Assembly: GCA_028696435.1 (NCBI GenBank)
Contig: JAQVHC010000008.1
Span: 1-24,052 of the forward strand
From: Actinomycetota bacterium
GTDB lineage: Bacteria; Actinomycetota; Humimicrobiia; Humimicrobiales; Humimicrobiaceae
Length of the DNA: 24,052 nucleotides
Direction of reading: 5' to 3'
Under the pieces are notes generated by a model, which had not been told where the DNA came from, ran no database searches, and saw nothing but the letters and a program-made list of their open reading frames with translations. How positions within the stretch are numbered: the stretch's first letter is position 1; each line of letters opens with the position of its first letter. The position numbers were made by a program, and so were the translations under genes. This document shows, piece after piece, positions 7,584-16,000 of the stretch.

Positions 7584-7612
7584 TTGACAGTTATTGCTAC
7601 TATTAGTATTAA
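7584..7612 (+). promoter_or_regulatory. Strong promoter upstream of coaE
   Basis: A perfect -35 TTGACA (7584-7589) is followed after 17 bases by TATTAA (7607-7612). A small palindrome, AACAG-AAA-CTGTT (7611-7623), overlaps the end of the -10 and the expected start point. It could be an operator, but no regulator can be named. The transcript would have an ~92-base leader before coaE. Confidence 0.7.
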
Positions 7613-7697
7613 CAGAAACTGTTTATATTATCTTTTAAATTTGCTGCGTTAAACTGTTTTTCAGGCTTTTTATTTTTGATTGAAATTTTAGTTAAAA

Positions 7698-7705
7698 AAG
7701 GGGGT
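7698..7705 (+). promoter_or_regulatory. Ribosome binding site that fixes an ATC start for coaE
   Basis: AAGGGGGT ends five bases before ATC 7711. The coaE frame is closed by TAA at 7693-7695, and no ATG, GTG or TTG lies in frame between that stop and the P-loop codons. Confidence 0.7.
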
Positions 7706-7710
7706 CTGCT

Positions 7711-8292
7711 ATCAAAGTAATTGGAATTACTGGAAAAGTTGCCTCTGGTAAAAGTACTGTAAGTAGATATATAAAGAAAATAAAAAAAGATGTGCTGATA
7801 ATTGATGCAGATAAAATAGCAAAAGGTATATATAAGAAGAGCCCGGAAATTTTGAATAAGCTCGGGCAAATTTTTGGAAAAGAGGTACTGGATTCTGAAG
7901 GCAATTTAATTTACGCTGAACTTGCAAAAAAAGTATTTTCAGATAAAAAAGAACTCGATAAATTAAATAAGTTAATGTTTCCTTTAATAAAAAGTGAAAT
8001 TCAGAATATTTTAACTAAAAACAGCGATAGGGATTATATAATAATAGATGCAGCGGTACTATTTGATTGCGGGCTGGATGAATTATGTGATTATATATTT
8101 TATATCAGGAATCCCTCCAGCCGGAGAAAACAATTTTTAAAAGGTAGAGGATTTTCAGATGACGATATAAAGTTAAGGATAGATGGACAGCATCTGAAAA
8201 TAAATAAGGGAAAAGTAAACTTTATAATTGACAATGATAAAACTAAAAAAGACCTGTTTAAGAAAATAGAAAAGATAATGGCAGAAATTTAA
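7711..8292 (+). CDS. coaE: Dephospho-CoA kinase, apparent ATC start
   Basis: CoaE phosphorylates dephospho-CoA in the last step of coenzyme A synthesis. Read from ATC 7711 the protein has 193 residues, close to the family's ~200. It opens (I/M)KVIGITGKVASGKST, which is the expected N-terminus with the P-loop at residues 8-15. Then come IIDADKIAK, an LMFPLIKSEI block (family: HPxIRxE-like) and DAAVLFDCGLDELCDYIFYI. The first conventional start, GTG 7792, would delete the P-loop and cannot give an active kinase. The good ribosome site supports ATC, although a base error in an ATG codon cannot be excluded. The position between rpsA and uvrB matches actinobacterial gene order. Confidence 0.88.
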   Translation: MKVIGITGKVASGKSTVSRYIKKIKKDVLIIDADKIAKGIYKKSPEILNKLGQIFGKEVLDSEGNLIYAELAKKVFSDKKELDKLNKLMFPLIKSEIQNILTKNSDRDYIIIDAAVLFDCGLDELCDYIFYIRNPSSRRKQFLKGRGFSDDDIKLRIDGQHLKINKGKVNFIIDNDKTKKDLFKKIEKIMAEI

Positions 8293-8350
8293 TATTCAGA
8301 GCTGCATTATTTATATTTGTAACCCGGCACTGGCACTTAACATTTTATTA

Positions 8351-8378
8351 TTGTATTAAATTTAAAAAATTCTAAAAT
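8351..8378 (+). promoter_or_regulatory. Weak candidate promoter for uvrB
   Basis: TTGTAT (8351-8356) and TAAAAT (8373-8378) are 16 bases apart, ending 30 bases before the uvrB ATG. In such AT-rich DNA this could occur by chance. I saw no clear LexA-type palindrome beside it. Confidence 0.35.
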
Positions 8379-8408
8379 ATAAAATGGCCTGGAACGGCCT
8401 GTGATAAT

Positions 8409-10442
8409 ATGTCTGATTCAAAATTTAAATTAGTATCAAATTATTCTCCCCAGGGAGACCAGGGTAAGGCTATCAGCCAGCTTACAAAAGGCATTGAAGA
8501 TAATTTTAAATTTCAGTGCCTGCTCGGGGTTACAGGTTCCGGGAAAACTTATACAATAGCAAATGTAATCCAGAATGTCGGCCTTCCCACGCTGGTGCTT
8601 GCTCCCAATAAAACACTTGCAGCGCAGCTCTGTAATGAATTTAAAGAATTTTTTCCGGGCAGCGCAGTTGAATTTTTTGTGAGTTATTATGATTATTATC
8701 AGCCGGAAGCATATATACCCGGTAAAGATTTGTACATTGAAAAAGATACATCTATAAATGAGGAAATAGAAAAATTAAGATTATCTTCAACGAATTCTCT
8801 CTACACGAGAGACGATGTTATAGTTGTTGCGAGTGTTTCCTGTATATATGGACTGGGTTCGCCTTCTGAATATGGAAAACAGAGAATTATTCTGAAAGCA
8901 GGAGAAGAATTCCCCCGTGATGAGCTGATCGGAAATCTGGTTAATATTAGATATGAAAGAAATGAATATGATTTTGTTAACGGAAAGTTCAGAGTTAAAG
9001 GCGATACAATTGAGATATATCCGGCATATCAGGAAAAGGCAGTAAGAGTCCAGCTTATAGGGGATGAAATTGAAAGAATTGTTGAATTCGACCCGGTATC
9101 AGGAGAGATTTATAATGAGTATGAAGTGTATATAATATCTCCTGCAACACATTTCCTTGCAACTGTGGAATGGGTTGACAGAGCTCTTGCGACAATAGAG
9201 GAGGAACTCGAGGAGCGGCTAAAGTATTTTAAAGAACAAAATAAATTACTTGAGGCACAGAGGCTGGAATCAAGAACCAGATATGATATGGAAATGATAA
9301 GGGAGCTGGGATTTTGCAGTGGCATAGAAAATTATTCAAGGCACATACTGGGGAAAGCGCCGGGTGAACCGCCCAACACTCTTCTTGATTTTTTCCCCGA
9401 TGATTTTCTTGTAGTTATAGATGAATCTCATATTGCTGTTCCCCAGATAAGGGGTATGTATGAAGGCGACAGGTCAAGAAAGCAGACCCTGGTGGATTAT
9501 GGATTCAGGCTTCCTTCCGCACTGGATAACAGACCTTTAAAATTTGAAGAATTTGAAGCAAAGATTAAAAGGGCAATATTTACAACTGCCACACCGGGTC
9601 CATATGAAAGAAGAGTAAGCAGTCAGATAGTAGAACAGATAATAAGGCCGACGGGCCTTATTGACCCGGAAGTTTCTGTAAGAAAAACCCGTGGACAGAT
9701 AGATGACCTGATATACGAGATTAAAAAGGTTGTGGACAGAGGCGAGAGGGTTCTTGTAACAACTCTTACAAAAAGGATGGCAGAAGATCTGACCGATTAT
9801 CTAACAGGTAGAAATATCAGGGTAAGATATCTTCATTCTACAATAGATACGCTGGAAAGGATTGAAATATTGAGAGGACTTCGAACAGGGGAATTTGATG
9901 TTCTTGTAGGAATAAATTTATTAAGAGAAGGACTGGACCTTCCGGAAGTCTCACTGGTTGCTATACTTGATGCTGATAAAGAAGGATTTTTAAGGTCCGA
10001 GATATCACTGATTCAGACCATAGGAAGAGCAGCGAGGAATGTTAATGGAAAGGTTATAATGTATGCCGATGATATAACAGATTCTATAAAAAATGCTGTG
10101 CTTGAAACTAACAGGAGGAGAGAACTACAGATTGAATATAACAGGGAACACAAAATTACTCCAAAAACTATAAACAAAGCTATATCAGACATATTATATA
10201 ATAGTGGTATAAAGACGGGTAAAGAAGCAAAAGCAGAATTTAAAGTCAGCGAAAAGAAAAAAGCATTTAGTGAAGATAAATTAATGAACATGAGCCCTTC
10301 TGAAATTGCAATTATTTTAAGCGGGTTGGAAGAGGAAATGTCTCTGGCTGCGCGGGAATTAAATTTTGAAAAGGCTGCAGCTGTGAGGGATGAAATAAAA
10401 AAAATAAAGAAGATAACAGGGATTGAGGTTAGTAGAAGATAG
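8409..10442 (+). CDS. uvrB: Excinuclease ABC subunit UvrB
   Basis: UvrB is the damage-verifying helicase-like subunit of nucleotide excision repair: UvrA loads it and UvrC incises the DNA it marks. It has 677 residues, the normal length. Visible motifs are Walker A GVTGSGKT (40-47), the DNA-clamping beta-hairpin region YYDYYQPEAYIPGKDLYIEKD (from residue 93), the DESH box (338-341), helicase motif VI QTIGRAAR (536-543), and a C-terminal UVR domain (LEEEMSLAARELNFEKAAAVRDEI) that contacts UvrC. The ATG is preceded by GTGAT, which fits the 5' side of the extended Shine-Dalgarno match (AGGAGGTGAT) rather than its usual core. The 24 bases before the start also hold a GGCC-TGGAAC-GGCC repeat. The gene begins the uvrB-uvrA-uvrC run. 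Confidence 0.97.
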   Translation: MSDSKFKLVSNYSPQGDQGKAISQLTKGIEDNFKFQCLLGVTGSGKTYTIANVIQNVGLPTLVLAPNKTLAAQLCNEFKEFFPGSAVEFFVSYYDYYQPEAYIPGKDLYIEKDTSINEEIEKLRLSSTNSLYTRDDVIVVASVSCIYGLGSPSEYGKQRIILKAGEEFPRDELIGNLVNIRYERNEYDFVNGKFRVKGDTIEIYPAYQEKAVRVQLIGDEIERIVEFDPVSGEIYNEYEVYIISPATHFLATVEWVDRALATIEEELEERLKYFKEQNKLLEAQRLESRTRYDMEMIRELGFCSGIENYSRHILGKAPGEPPNTLLDFFPDDFLVVIDESHIAVPQIRGMYEGDRSRKQTLVDYGFRLPSALDNRPLKFEEFEAKIKRAIFTTATPGPYERRVSSQIVEQIIRPTGLIDPEVSVRKTRGQIDDLIYEIKKVVDRGERVLVTTLTKRMAEDLTDYLTGRNIRVRYLHSTIDTLERIEILRGLRTGEFDVLVGINLLREGLDLPEVSLVAILDADKEGFLRSEISLIQTIGRAARNVNGKVIMYADDITDSIKNAVLETNRRRELQIEYNREHKITPKTINKAISDILYNSGIKTGKEAKAEFKVSEKKKAFSEDKLMNMSPSEIAIILSGLEEEMSLAARELNFEKAAAVRDEIKKIKKITGIEVSRR

Positions 10443-10495
10443 GTTAGATAAGTTGAAAATAAGCTTTAGATAGATTAGATAAGCTGGAAAATAAG
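10426..10495 (+). repeat. Degenerate repeats after uvrB
   Basis: AGGTTAG occurs at 10426-10432 inside uvrB and again at 10441-10447 across its stop. A ~20-bp block beginning TTAGATAAG(T/C)TG and ending AAATAAG is present at 10444-10463 and 10475-10495. Almost all of the 135-bp uvrB-uvrA spacer consists of such repeats. Confidence 0.65.
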
Positions 10496-10530
10496 TTATA
10501 AGATAAGGCAGAGGATAAGTAAGAAGATAG

Positions 10531-10586
10531 TAAAAATGAGATAATAAAAATGAATCAATAGAAATGAAAGAATAGAAATGAAGGAA
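10531..10586 (+). repeat. Four tandem 14-bp units ending in the uvrA start codon
   Basis: The units at 10531-10544, 10545-10558, 10559-10572 and 10573-10586 share the pattern TA(A/G)AAATGA-n-n-n-AA. Every unit contains an ATG, and the ATG of the fourth unit (10578) is the uvrA start. Because 14 is not a multiple of three, successive ATGs fall in different frames. Confidence 0.85.
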
Positions 10587-13436
10587 GAAATAGTTATAAA
10601 AGGTGCCAGAGAGCACAATCTTAAAAATATAAATTTAAATATCCCTAGAAATAAGTTTATAGTTTTTACCGGTGTCAGCGGTTCGGGGAAGTCATCACTG
10701 GCATTTGATACAATTTATGCCGAAGGACAGAGGAGATATGTGGAGTCGCTCTCCTCTTATGCAAGGCAGTTTCTCGGCCAGATGGAAAAACCAGATGTTG
10801 ACCTGATAGAAGGGTTATCTCCTGCGGTTTCAATAAACCAGAAAGGTGTTTCAAAAAATCCAAGATCTACAGTAGGGACTATTACTGAAATATATGATTA
10901 CCTGAGAGTCCTTTATGCCCGGATTGGAATACCCTACTGCTATCTGTGTGGAAGGCGGATAACAAAGCAGACAGTGGACCAGATAGTTGATAGATTGATG
11001 GAACTCCCGCAGGATACAAAGTTTCAGGTTCTTTCTCCAATTATAAGGGGAAGAAAAGGGGAATATGTAAAAGTTTTTGAAAATATAAAAAATAGCGGCT
11101 ATACAAGAGTCAGGGTAGATGGCAATATCTATGAACTGGACAGGGATTTTGATTTAAAACTGGATAAAAATATAAAACATAATATTGAAGTTGTTGTTGA
11201 CAGGTTAAAGATGAAACCTGATATACGAAATAGGCTCTCCGAGGATATCGAACTATCGCTTAAGGAGAGCAGTGGTATTGTGTATATACAATTGCTGGAT
11301 TCTGGAGAAATATTCAGTTTTTCTGAGAATTTTTCATGCGTGGAGTGTGGAATAGATTTTGAGGAAATTACGCCGAGAATGTTTTCTTTTAACAGCCCAT
11401 ATGGCGCCTGCAGAGAATGTGGAGGGCTTGGCATCAGCAAAGATATTGACCCTGACCTGATTGTTGAGTATCCAGAACTAAGTATAGTGGATGGAGCAAT
11501 TCCTTTTATAAATATGGGATATTCAAATTATTATTCACAGTTAATGAGAAGCCTCGCGAGGGAATATGATTTTGATTTAAGTACACCATTTAAAGATCTC
11601 GATGACTATGCGAAGAGGATAATATTGTATGGAACCGATGGGGGAAAGGTAAAAGTAAGTTATATCAATCACAGAGGAAAACCAAGGCATTATTATGTAA
11701 AATTTGAGGGTCTTGCCAATAATCTCAGCAGGAGATATCTGGAAACAGAATCAGAAAGCCAGAGAATAAAGATAGAAAAGATGATAGGAACAAGGCCATG
11801 CAGCTCCTGCGGTGGCAAAAGGCTGAGAAAGGAAAGTCTTGCAGTAAAAATAAATTCTCTATCAATAGCAGATTTTTGTGAAAAATCAATAGAAGAAGGT
11901 ATAGACTGGTTAAAATCTATTAAATTAACTGAAAGAGAAAAAATGATAGGCGAGAGGTTAATAAAGGAGATCATCGATAGGATGGAATTCCTTAAGGATG
12001 TGGGTCTTGGTTATCTTACCCTTGAGAGGAAGTCCAGTACCTTATCTGGAGGGGAATCACAGCGAATAAGACTTGCCACGCAAATAGGCTCAGGACTGGT
12101 GGGAGTTTTATATATACTTGATGAACCAAGTATAGGTCTTCACCAGAGAGACAATAAGAAGCTTATAGATGCACTTAAACGTTTGAGAAATCTTGGAAAC
12201 ACAATAATAGTAATAGAGCATGATGAGGAAACTATAAGAAGTTCTGATTTTATAGTGGATATAGGACCGGGAGCTGGAATACATGGTGGAGAAATAGTAT
12301 ATAGCGGGAATCTTGAAGGAGTATATAATTGTGAAAATTCTATTACGGGTAAGTATTTGAGCGGTAAAAAATTTATTCCCATTCCCGCTAAGAGAAGGAG
12401 TGGAAATGGGAAATATATAGTTATTAAGGGAGCCAGAGAGCATAACCTTAAGAACATTGATGTAAAAATTGACCTCGGGAAGCTTATAGCTGTAACAGGA
12501 GTTTCCGGGTCAGGTAAGAGTACGCTTGTTAATGAGATACTGTATCCTTCTCTTTCAAATTTACTAATGAAAACAAAATATTATGCTGGCAAGCATGATG
12601 GAATACTTAATTATAGAAATCTGGATAAAGTAATTGTTATTGACCAGTCACCAATAGGAAGAACTCCACGTTCAAATCCTGCCACCTATACGGGTGTTTT
12701 TGGGTATATAAGAGATTTATTTTCAAGAACGTATGATGCAAGAATAAGAGGTTATAAGCCCGGAAGATTTAGCTTTAATGTAAAGGGTGGAAGGTGTGAA
12801 TTCTGTAATGGTGATGGGCTTATAAAAATAGAAATGCACTTTTTGCCCGATATCTATGTTCCGTGTGAAGTTTGTAAGGGTAAAAGATTTAACAGGGAGA
12901 CGCTTGAGATAAAGTATAAAGATAAAAATATTGATGATGTCTTAAATATGACTGTTGAAGAAGCTATGGCTTTTTTTAAAAATATTCCACGAATATATAA
13001 GAAGCTGGAATTAATAAATGACGTAGGGCTTGGTTACATAAAGCTGGGCCAACCTTCTACCACTTTGTCAGGAGGGGAAGCGCAGAGAATCAAACTTTCA
13101 AAAGAACTTTCAAAGAAAAGCACAGGGAATACATTATATTTGCTTGATGAACCTACTACAGGTCTTCATTTTGATGATATTAAAAAATTGCTTGCTATAC
13201 TTGAAAGACTGGTAGATGCAGGGAACACCGTGCTTGTGATTGAACACAATATGGAAGTAATAAAAACTGCGGATTACATAATAGACCTTGGTCCTGAGGG
13301 TGGAGAGAGAGGAGGCAATATAGTTGCCTGCGGCACCCCGGAAGAAGTAGCAGAGAATGAAAATTCTTATACCGGCAAATTTATAAAGATGTATGCGAAC
13401 AGAACACGCAGGGAGATGGTAGGGGAAATTGTATGA
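10578..13436 (+). CDS. uvrA: Excinuclease ABC subunit UvrA
   Basis: UvrA is the dimeric ABC-type ATPase that finds bulky DNA lesions and loads UvrB. It has 952 residues with two ATPase halves: Walker A GVSGSGKS at 32-39 and 641-648, and an LSGGE signature followed by an LDEP Walker B in each half. Zinc-binding cysteines are present: C254/C257 with C278/C281, and C740/C743 with C763/C766, plus CxxC at C121/C124. The start ATG 10578 gives the standard beginning, a short lead then IVIKGAREHNLKNI. The ribosome site is poor (AAAGAA-like), and the start sits in the last unit of a tandem repeat. The stop overlaps the uvrC start in ATGA, so uvrC translation is probably coupled. Confidence 0.98.
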   Translation: MKEEIVIKGAREHNLKNINLNIPRNKFIVFTGVSGSGKSSLAFDTIYAEGQRRYVESLSSYARQFLGQMEKPDVDLIEGLSPAVSINQKGVSKNPRSTVGTITEIYDYLRVLYARIGIPYCYLCGRRITKQTVDQIVDRLMELPQDTKFQVLSPIIRGRKGEYVKVFENIKNSGYTRVRVDGNIYELDRDFDLKLDKNIKHNIEVVVDRLKMKPDIRNRLSEDIELSLKESSGIVYIQLLDSGEIFSFSENFSCVECGIDFEEITPRMFSFNSPYGACRECGGLGISKDIDPDLIVEYPELSIVDGAIPFINMGYSNYYSQLMRSLAREYDFDLSTPFKDLDDYAKRIILYGTDGGKVKVSYINHRGKPRHYYVKFEGLANNLSRRYLETESESQRIKIEKMIGTRPCSSCGGKRLRKESLAVKINSLSIADFCEKSIEEGIDWLKSIKLTEREKMIGERLIKEIIDRMEFLKDVGLGYLTLERKSSTLSGGESQRIRLATQIGSGLVGVLYILDEPSIGLHQRDNKKLIDALKRLRNLGNTIIVIEHDEETIRSSDFIVDIGPGAGIHGGEIVYSGNLEGVYNCENSITGKYLSGKKFIPIPAKRRSGNGKYIVIKGAREHNLKNIDVKIDLGKLIAVTGVSGSGKSTLVNEILYPSLSNLLMKTKYYAGKHDGILNYRNLDKVIVIDQSPIGRTPRSNPATYTGVFGYIRDLFSRTYDARIRGYKPGRFSFNVKGGRCEFCNGDGLIKIEMHFLPDIYVPCEVCKGKRFNRETLEIKYKDKNIDDVLNMTVEEAMAFFKNIPRIYKKLELINDVGLGYIKLGQPSTTLSGGEAQRIKLSKELSKKSTGNTLYLLDEPTTGLHFDDIKKLLAILERLVDAGNTVLVIEHNMEVIKTADYIIDLGPEGGERGGNIVACGTPEEVAENENSYTGKFIKMYANRTRREMVGEIV

Positions 13437-15400
13437 AAACTGTACTGGCATTTAATGAGGAAATAAATAAAAAATTAAAAGAAGTAAACTGCAGTGAGCA
13501 GAGTACAGCAGAAGAATTTTTAAAAATAATTCCGAAACGACCCGGTGTGTATATTTTTAAGGATTCCAGAGGCACTGTTATTTATATAGGGAAGGCAAAA
13601 AATCTTTATAACAGGGTAAAAAGCTATTTTAAGGGTGGAAGTAAAAATATCCAGTATGCAAAGCCTTTTGATTTTGTAAAGAGAATTAAATCTATAGATT
13701 ATGTGGTGACTGATAATGAAGCAGAAGCTCTTATACTCGAGAATAGCCTGATAAAAAAGATAAAACCAAAATATAATGTTGAACTAAAGGATGATAAATC
13801 CTATCCTTTTATAGCTGTGACAGTTGGTGAGGAATTCCCGAGGGTCTTTTTAACCAGGGATAGGAATATAGCAGGCGCAAGATATTTTGGGCCATACACT
13901 AATGCCGGAGCTGTAAGAGAAACTATAAAGTACTTGAGAAAAATATTCCCTGTAAGGGATTGTAAAGGCACGAGACCAGGTAAAAGCACAAATATACCCT
14001 GCCTTAATTATTATATTAAATTATGTCCGGCACCATGTACCGGTAATATTACGCCAGAAGAATACAGGAAAAATATCGAGTTAATTATATTATTCCTTAA
14101 GGGAAAAGATAATATGGTGGCTGACAGATTGAATTCTGAGATGATGCATTACTCCGAAAATAAGGAATTTGAAAAAGCTGCAGAGATAAGAAATAGAATA
14201 GAAAGTATAAATAAATTAAGCAGGAGTCAAAAGATATTTTTTACAGGCGGAAGTAAGTGGGATTTTATATCAACTGCCCTGGATACCGGGTCGTATGCAA
14301 ATGATGCAGTTGTAAGTTTATTTACATACAGGTCAGGGGAACTTTCCGTTATAAATAATTTTACAATTAGCAATGTTAAATATCTTGATGAAGGAGAGAT
14401 TATATCAGCTTTTATTAGAGATTATTATGAAAATATTGATGACATTCCTGAAAAAATTTATTGTAAGGTAAAGATAGGAGACAGCAAGTTAATATCAGAA
14501 TGGCTGACAGGAAAGGCAGGTAGGAAAGTGGAGCTTCTGGTGCCGGAGATCGGGGAAAAGAAAGAAATTATGGAAATGGTGACAGGAAATTCAGTTTTGT
14601 ATCTTGAGAAAAAAAAGTTTGAGAAAGATATTATGCAGGGCCAGGCTTATAAGAATCTTGTAAGGTTAAAAAAATTGCTCGGTCTTATTAACATTCCAGA
14701 AAGGATTGAATGTTATGATATCTCAAACATAAAAGATTCTTATCCTGTGGGGTCAATGTCGGTTGCCGTGAATGGAAAACTGATAAACAGTAATTACAGA
14801 CAGTTTAAAATTAAAACGATAGTCGGACAGGATGACTGCAGTATGATTGGAGAAGTTGTTTCAAGAAGGCTGGCTTATTTTGGAAAAGAATCCGATAAAA
14901 ACAAATACGACAAAATTAAATGCAATAAAAAAGGAATTAAAAAAGAAGATGATAGTTTTTCTATAAAACCCGATTTAATTGTGATTGATGGGGGAAAGGC
15001 ACAGTATAATGCTGCAAAGAGAATATTAATTGAAAAGCAGATAGATGATATTGATTTAGTAAGTATTGCAAAAAAAGAGGAAGTAATATTCTGTGAAAAG
15101 TACCCTGAAGGGAAGAAACTCGATTTAAGTGATAGTAGTATAAGAATTTTAATAAGGGTAAGGGATGAAGCGCACAGGTTTGCTGTAAAATATCATAGAA
15201 AGTTAAGAGGAAAAGGTATGTATGGTTCTGAACTCGATGGAATAAAAGGGATAGGAGAGAAAAAAAAGAGAGCTATCTTTGAAAGTGTGGATTCAATTAA
15301 GAAACTAAATGATATGGGTGTAGAAGATTTACTCAAGATAAAGGGGTTAAGTCATAGAGATGTATTAAATATTTATAATAGTATTCATAAAGCAGATTAA
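13433..15400 (+). CDS. uvrC: Excinuclease ABC subunit UvrC
   Basis: UvrC makes both incisions around a lesion bound by UvrB. The N-terminal GIY-YIG nuclease (residues ~36-115) shows PGVYIF, IYIGKAKNLYNRV and the metal-binding glutamate region ALILENSLIKK (E103). A UVR domain follows at ~225-260 (LNSEMMHYSENKEFEKAAEIRNRI). The RNase H-like second nuclease carries YDISN (D429), IDGGKAQ (D519) and DEAHRFA (H581). Tandem helix-hairpin-helix motifs end the protein. At 655 residues it is somewhat longer than typical, owing to a ~30-residue N-terminal lead and a lysine-rich insert at ~485-512. The ATG overlaps the uvrA stop by four bases and has AGGGG seven bases upstream, inside uvrA. Confidence 0.97.
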   Translation: MKTVLAFNEEINKKLKEVNCSEQSTAEEFLKIIPKRPGVYIFKDSRGTVIYIGKAKNLYNRVKSYFKGGSKNIQYAKPFDFVKRIKSIDYVVTDNEAEALILENSLIKKIKPKYNVELKDDKSYPFIAVTVGEEFPRVFLTRDRNIAGARYFGPYTNAGAVRETIKYLRKIFPVRDCKGTRPGKSTNIPCLNYYIKLCPAPCTGNITPEEYRKNIELIILFLKGKDNMVADRLNSEMMHYSENKEFEKAAEIRNRIESINKLSRSQKIFFTGGSKWDFISTALDTGSYANDAVVSLFTYRSGELSVINNFTISNVKYLDEGEIISAFIRDYYENIDDIPEKIYCKVKIGDSKLISEWLTGKAGRKVELLVPEIGEKKEIMEMVTGNSVLYLEKKKFEKDIMQGQAYKNLVRLKKLLGLINIPERIECYDISNIKDSYPVGSMSVAVNGKLINSNYRQFKIKTIVGQDDCSMIGEVVSRRLAYFGKESDKNKYDKIKCNKKGIKKEDDSFSIKPDLIVIDGGKAQYNAAKRILIEKQIDDIDLVSIAKKEEVIFCEKYPEGKKLDLSDSSIRILIRVRDEAHRFAVKYHRKLRGKGMYGSELDGIKGIGEKKKRAIFESVDSIKKLNDMGVEDLLKIKGLSHRDVLNIYNSIHKAD

Positions 15401-15410
15401 AGGTGATTTT

Positions 15411-15782
15411 TTGTTAGACTGGCTTATAAACTGGGTAATACTAACTTTTTCGATAACGCTTACAGCATATTTTCTGCCTTTCATTACTATAACAGGAGAT
15501 ACTACACCTGACCGGGTAATGATAGCATTTGCAGCAGGGCTGCTCCTGGGGCTATTTAATTCGCTGGTAAGACCCTTAATTAAAATTCTATCGCTTCCCA
15601 TTAATATATTAACCCTTGGACTTTTTAATATTATTATAAATGCAGGTATGCTCTGGATTGTTGACCAGATTATAAAGGGGCTGGAAATAAAAGGGTTTAG
15701 CGGATATATATGGAGCGCTCTTCTTATTAGTTTTATAAATATGATTATTTCGAAAATTGTTTTCTTCAGGGGAAAGGTATAA
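15411..15782 (+). CDS. Small four-helix membrane protein of the phage-holin superfamily IV / YvlD type
   Basis: This is a 123-residue, very hydrophobic protein with four predicted membrane helices, at about residues 5-25, 36-56, 62-86 and 98-118. The conserved core LLGLFNSLVRPLIKILSLPINILTLGLFNIIINAGMLWIVD matches the pattern of the 'mycobacterial 4-TMS phage holin' family, found on many chromosomes without a prophage. Its cellular role is not established and there is no lysis context here. The start is TTG 15411, with AAAGGTGAT just upstream and only ten bases after the uvrC stop. It is therefore probably the last gene of the uvr operon. Confidence 0.8.
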   Translation: MLDWLINWVILTFSITLTAYFLPFITITGDTTPDRVMIAFAAGLLLGLFNSLVRPLIKILSLPINILTLGLFNIIINAGMLWIVDQIIKGLEIKGFSGYIWSALLISFINMIISKIVFFRGKV

Positions 15783-15824
15783 ACTGTAACAAAAATATTA
15801 TAAAAATAATAGTCTGTAAAAGAA

Positions 15825-15854
15825 TTGCACAGGGCCAGCCATGGTAGATACAAT
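15825..15854 (+). promoter_or_regulatory. Weak candidate promoter for the ABC exporter
   Basis: TTGCAC (15825-15830) and TACAAT (15849-15854) are separated by 18 bases. The rest of the 218-base spacer to the exporter gene is A-rich with loose ATATAAGAAA and CTAAAATAA repeats, and holds no gene. Confidence 0.35.
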
Positions 15855-16000
15855 AAATATTTTAAAAATGTGGAAATATAGAAGTATAATATAAGAAAAA
15901 TATAAGAAAGATATAATATATATAAAAGAAAATACTAAAATAAGAGTGCTAAAATAAATAAAGATATAAGGTAAACAAACAGAATATAAATAGATAAGAT

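Noticed and set aside
7609..7927. Overlapping - strand reading frames at the coaE 5' region
   Set aside because: They are reverse readings of the coaE coding sequence and its leader; coaE has clear conserved motifs.
8293..8408. SOS (LexA) box in front of uvrB
   Set aside because: No GAAC...GTTC-type palindrome seen; the GGCC-TGGAAC-GGCC element is not a LexA site.
15411..15782. Prophage remnant suggested by the holin-like gene
   Set aside because: This holin superfamily is widespread on chromosomes; no lysin, integrase or structural phage gene is present.
15365..15853. 162-codon - strand reading frame opposite the holin-like gene
   Set aside because: Mirror of a well-conserved membrane protein on the + strand; no independent family resemblance.
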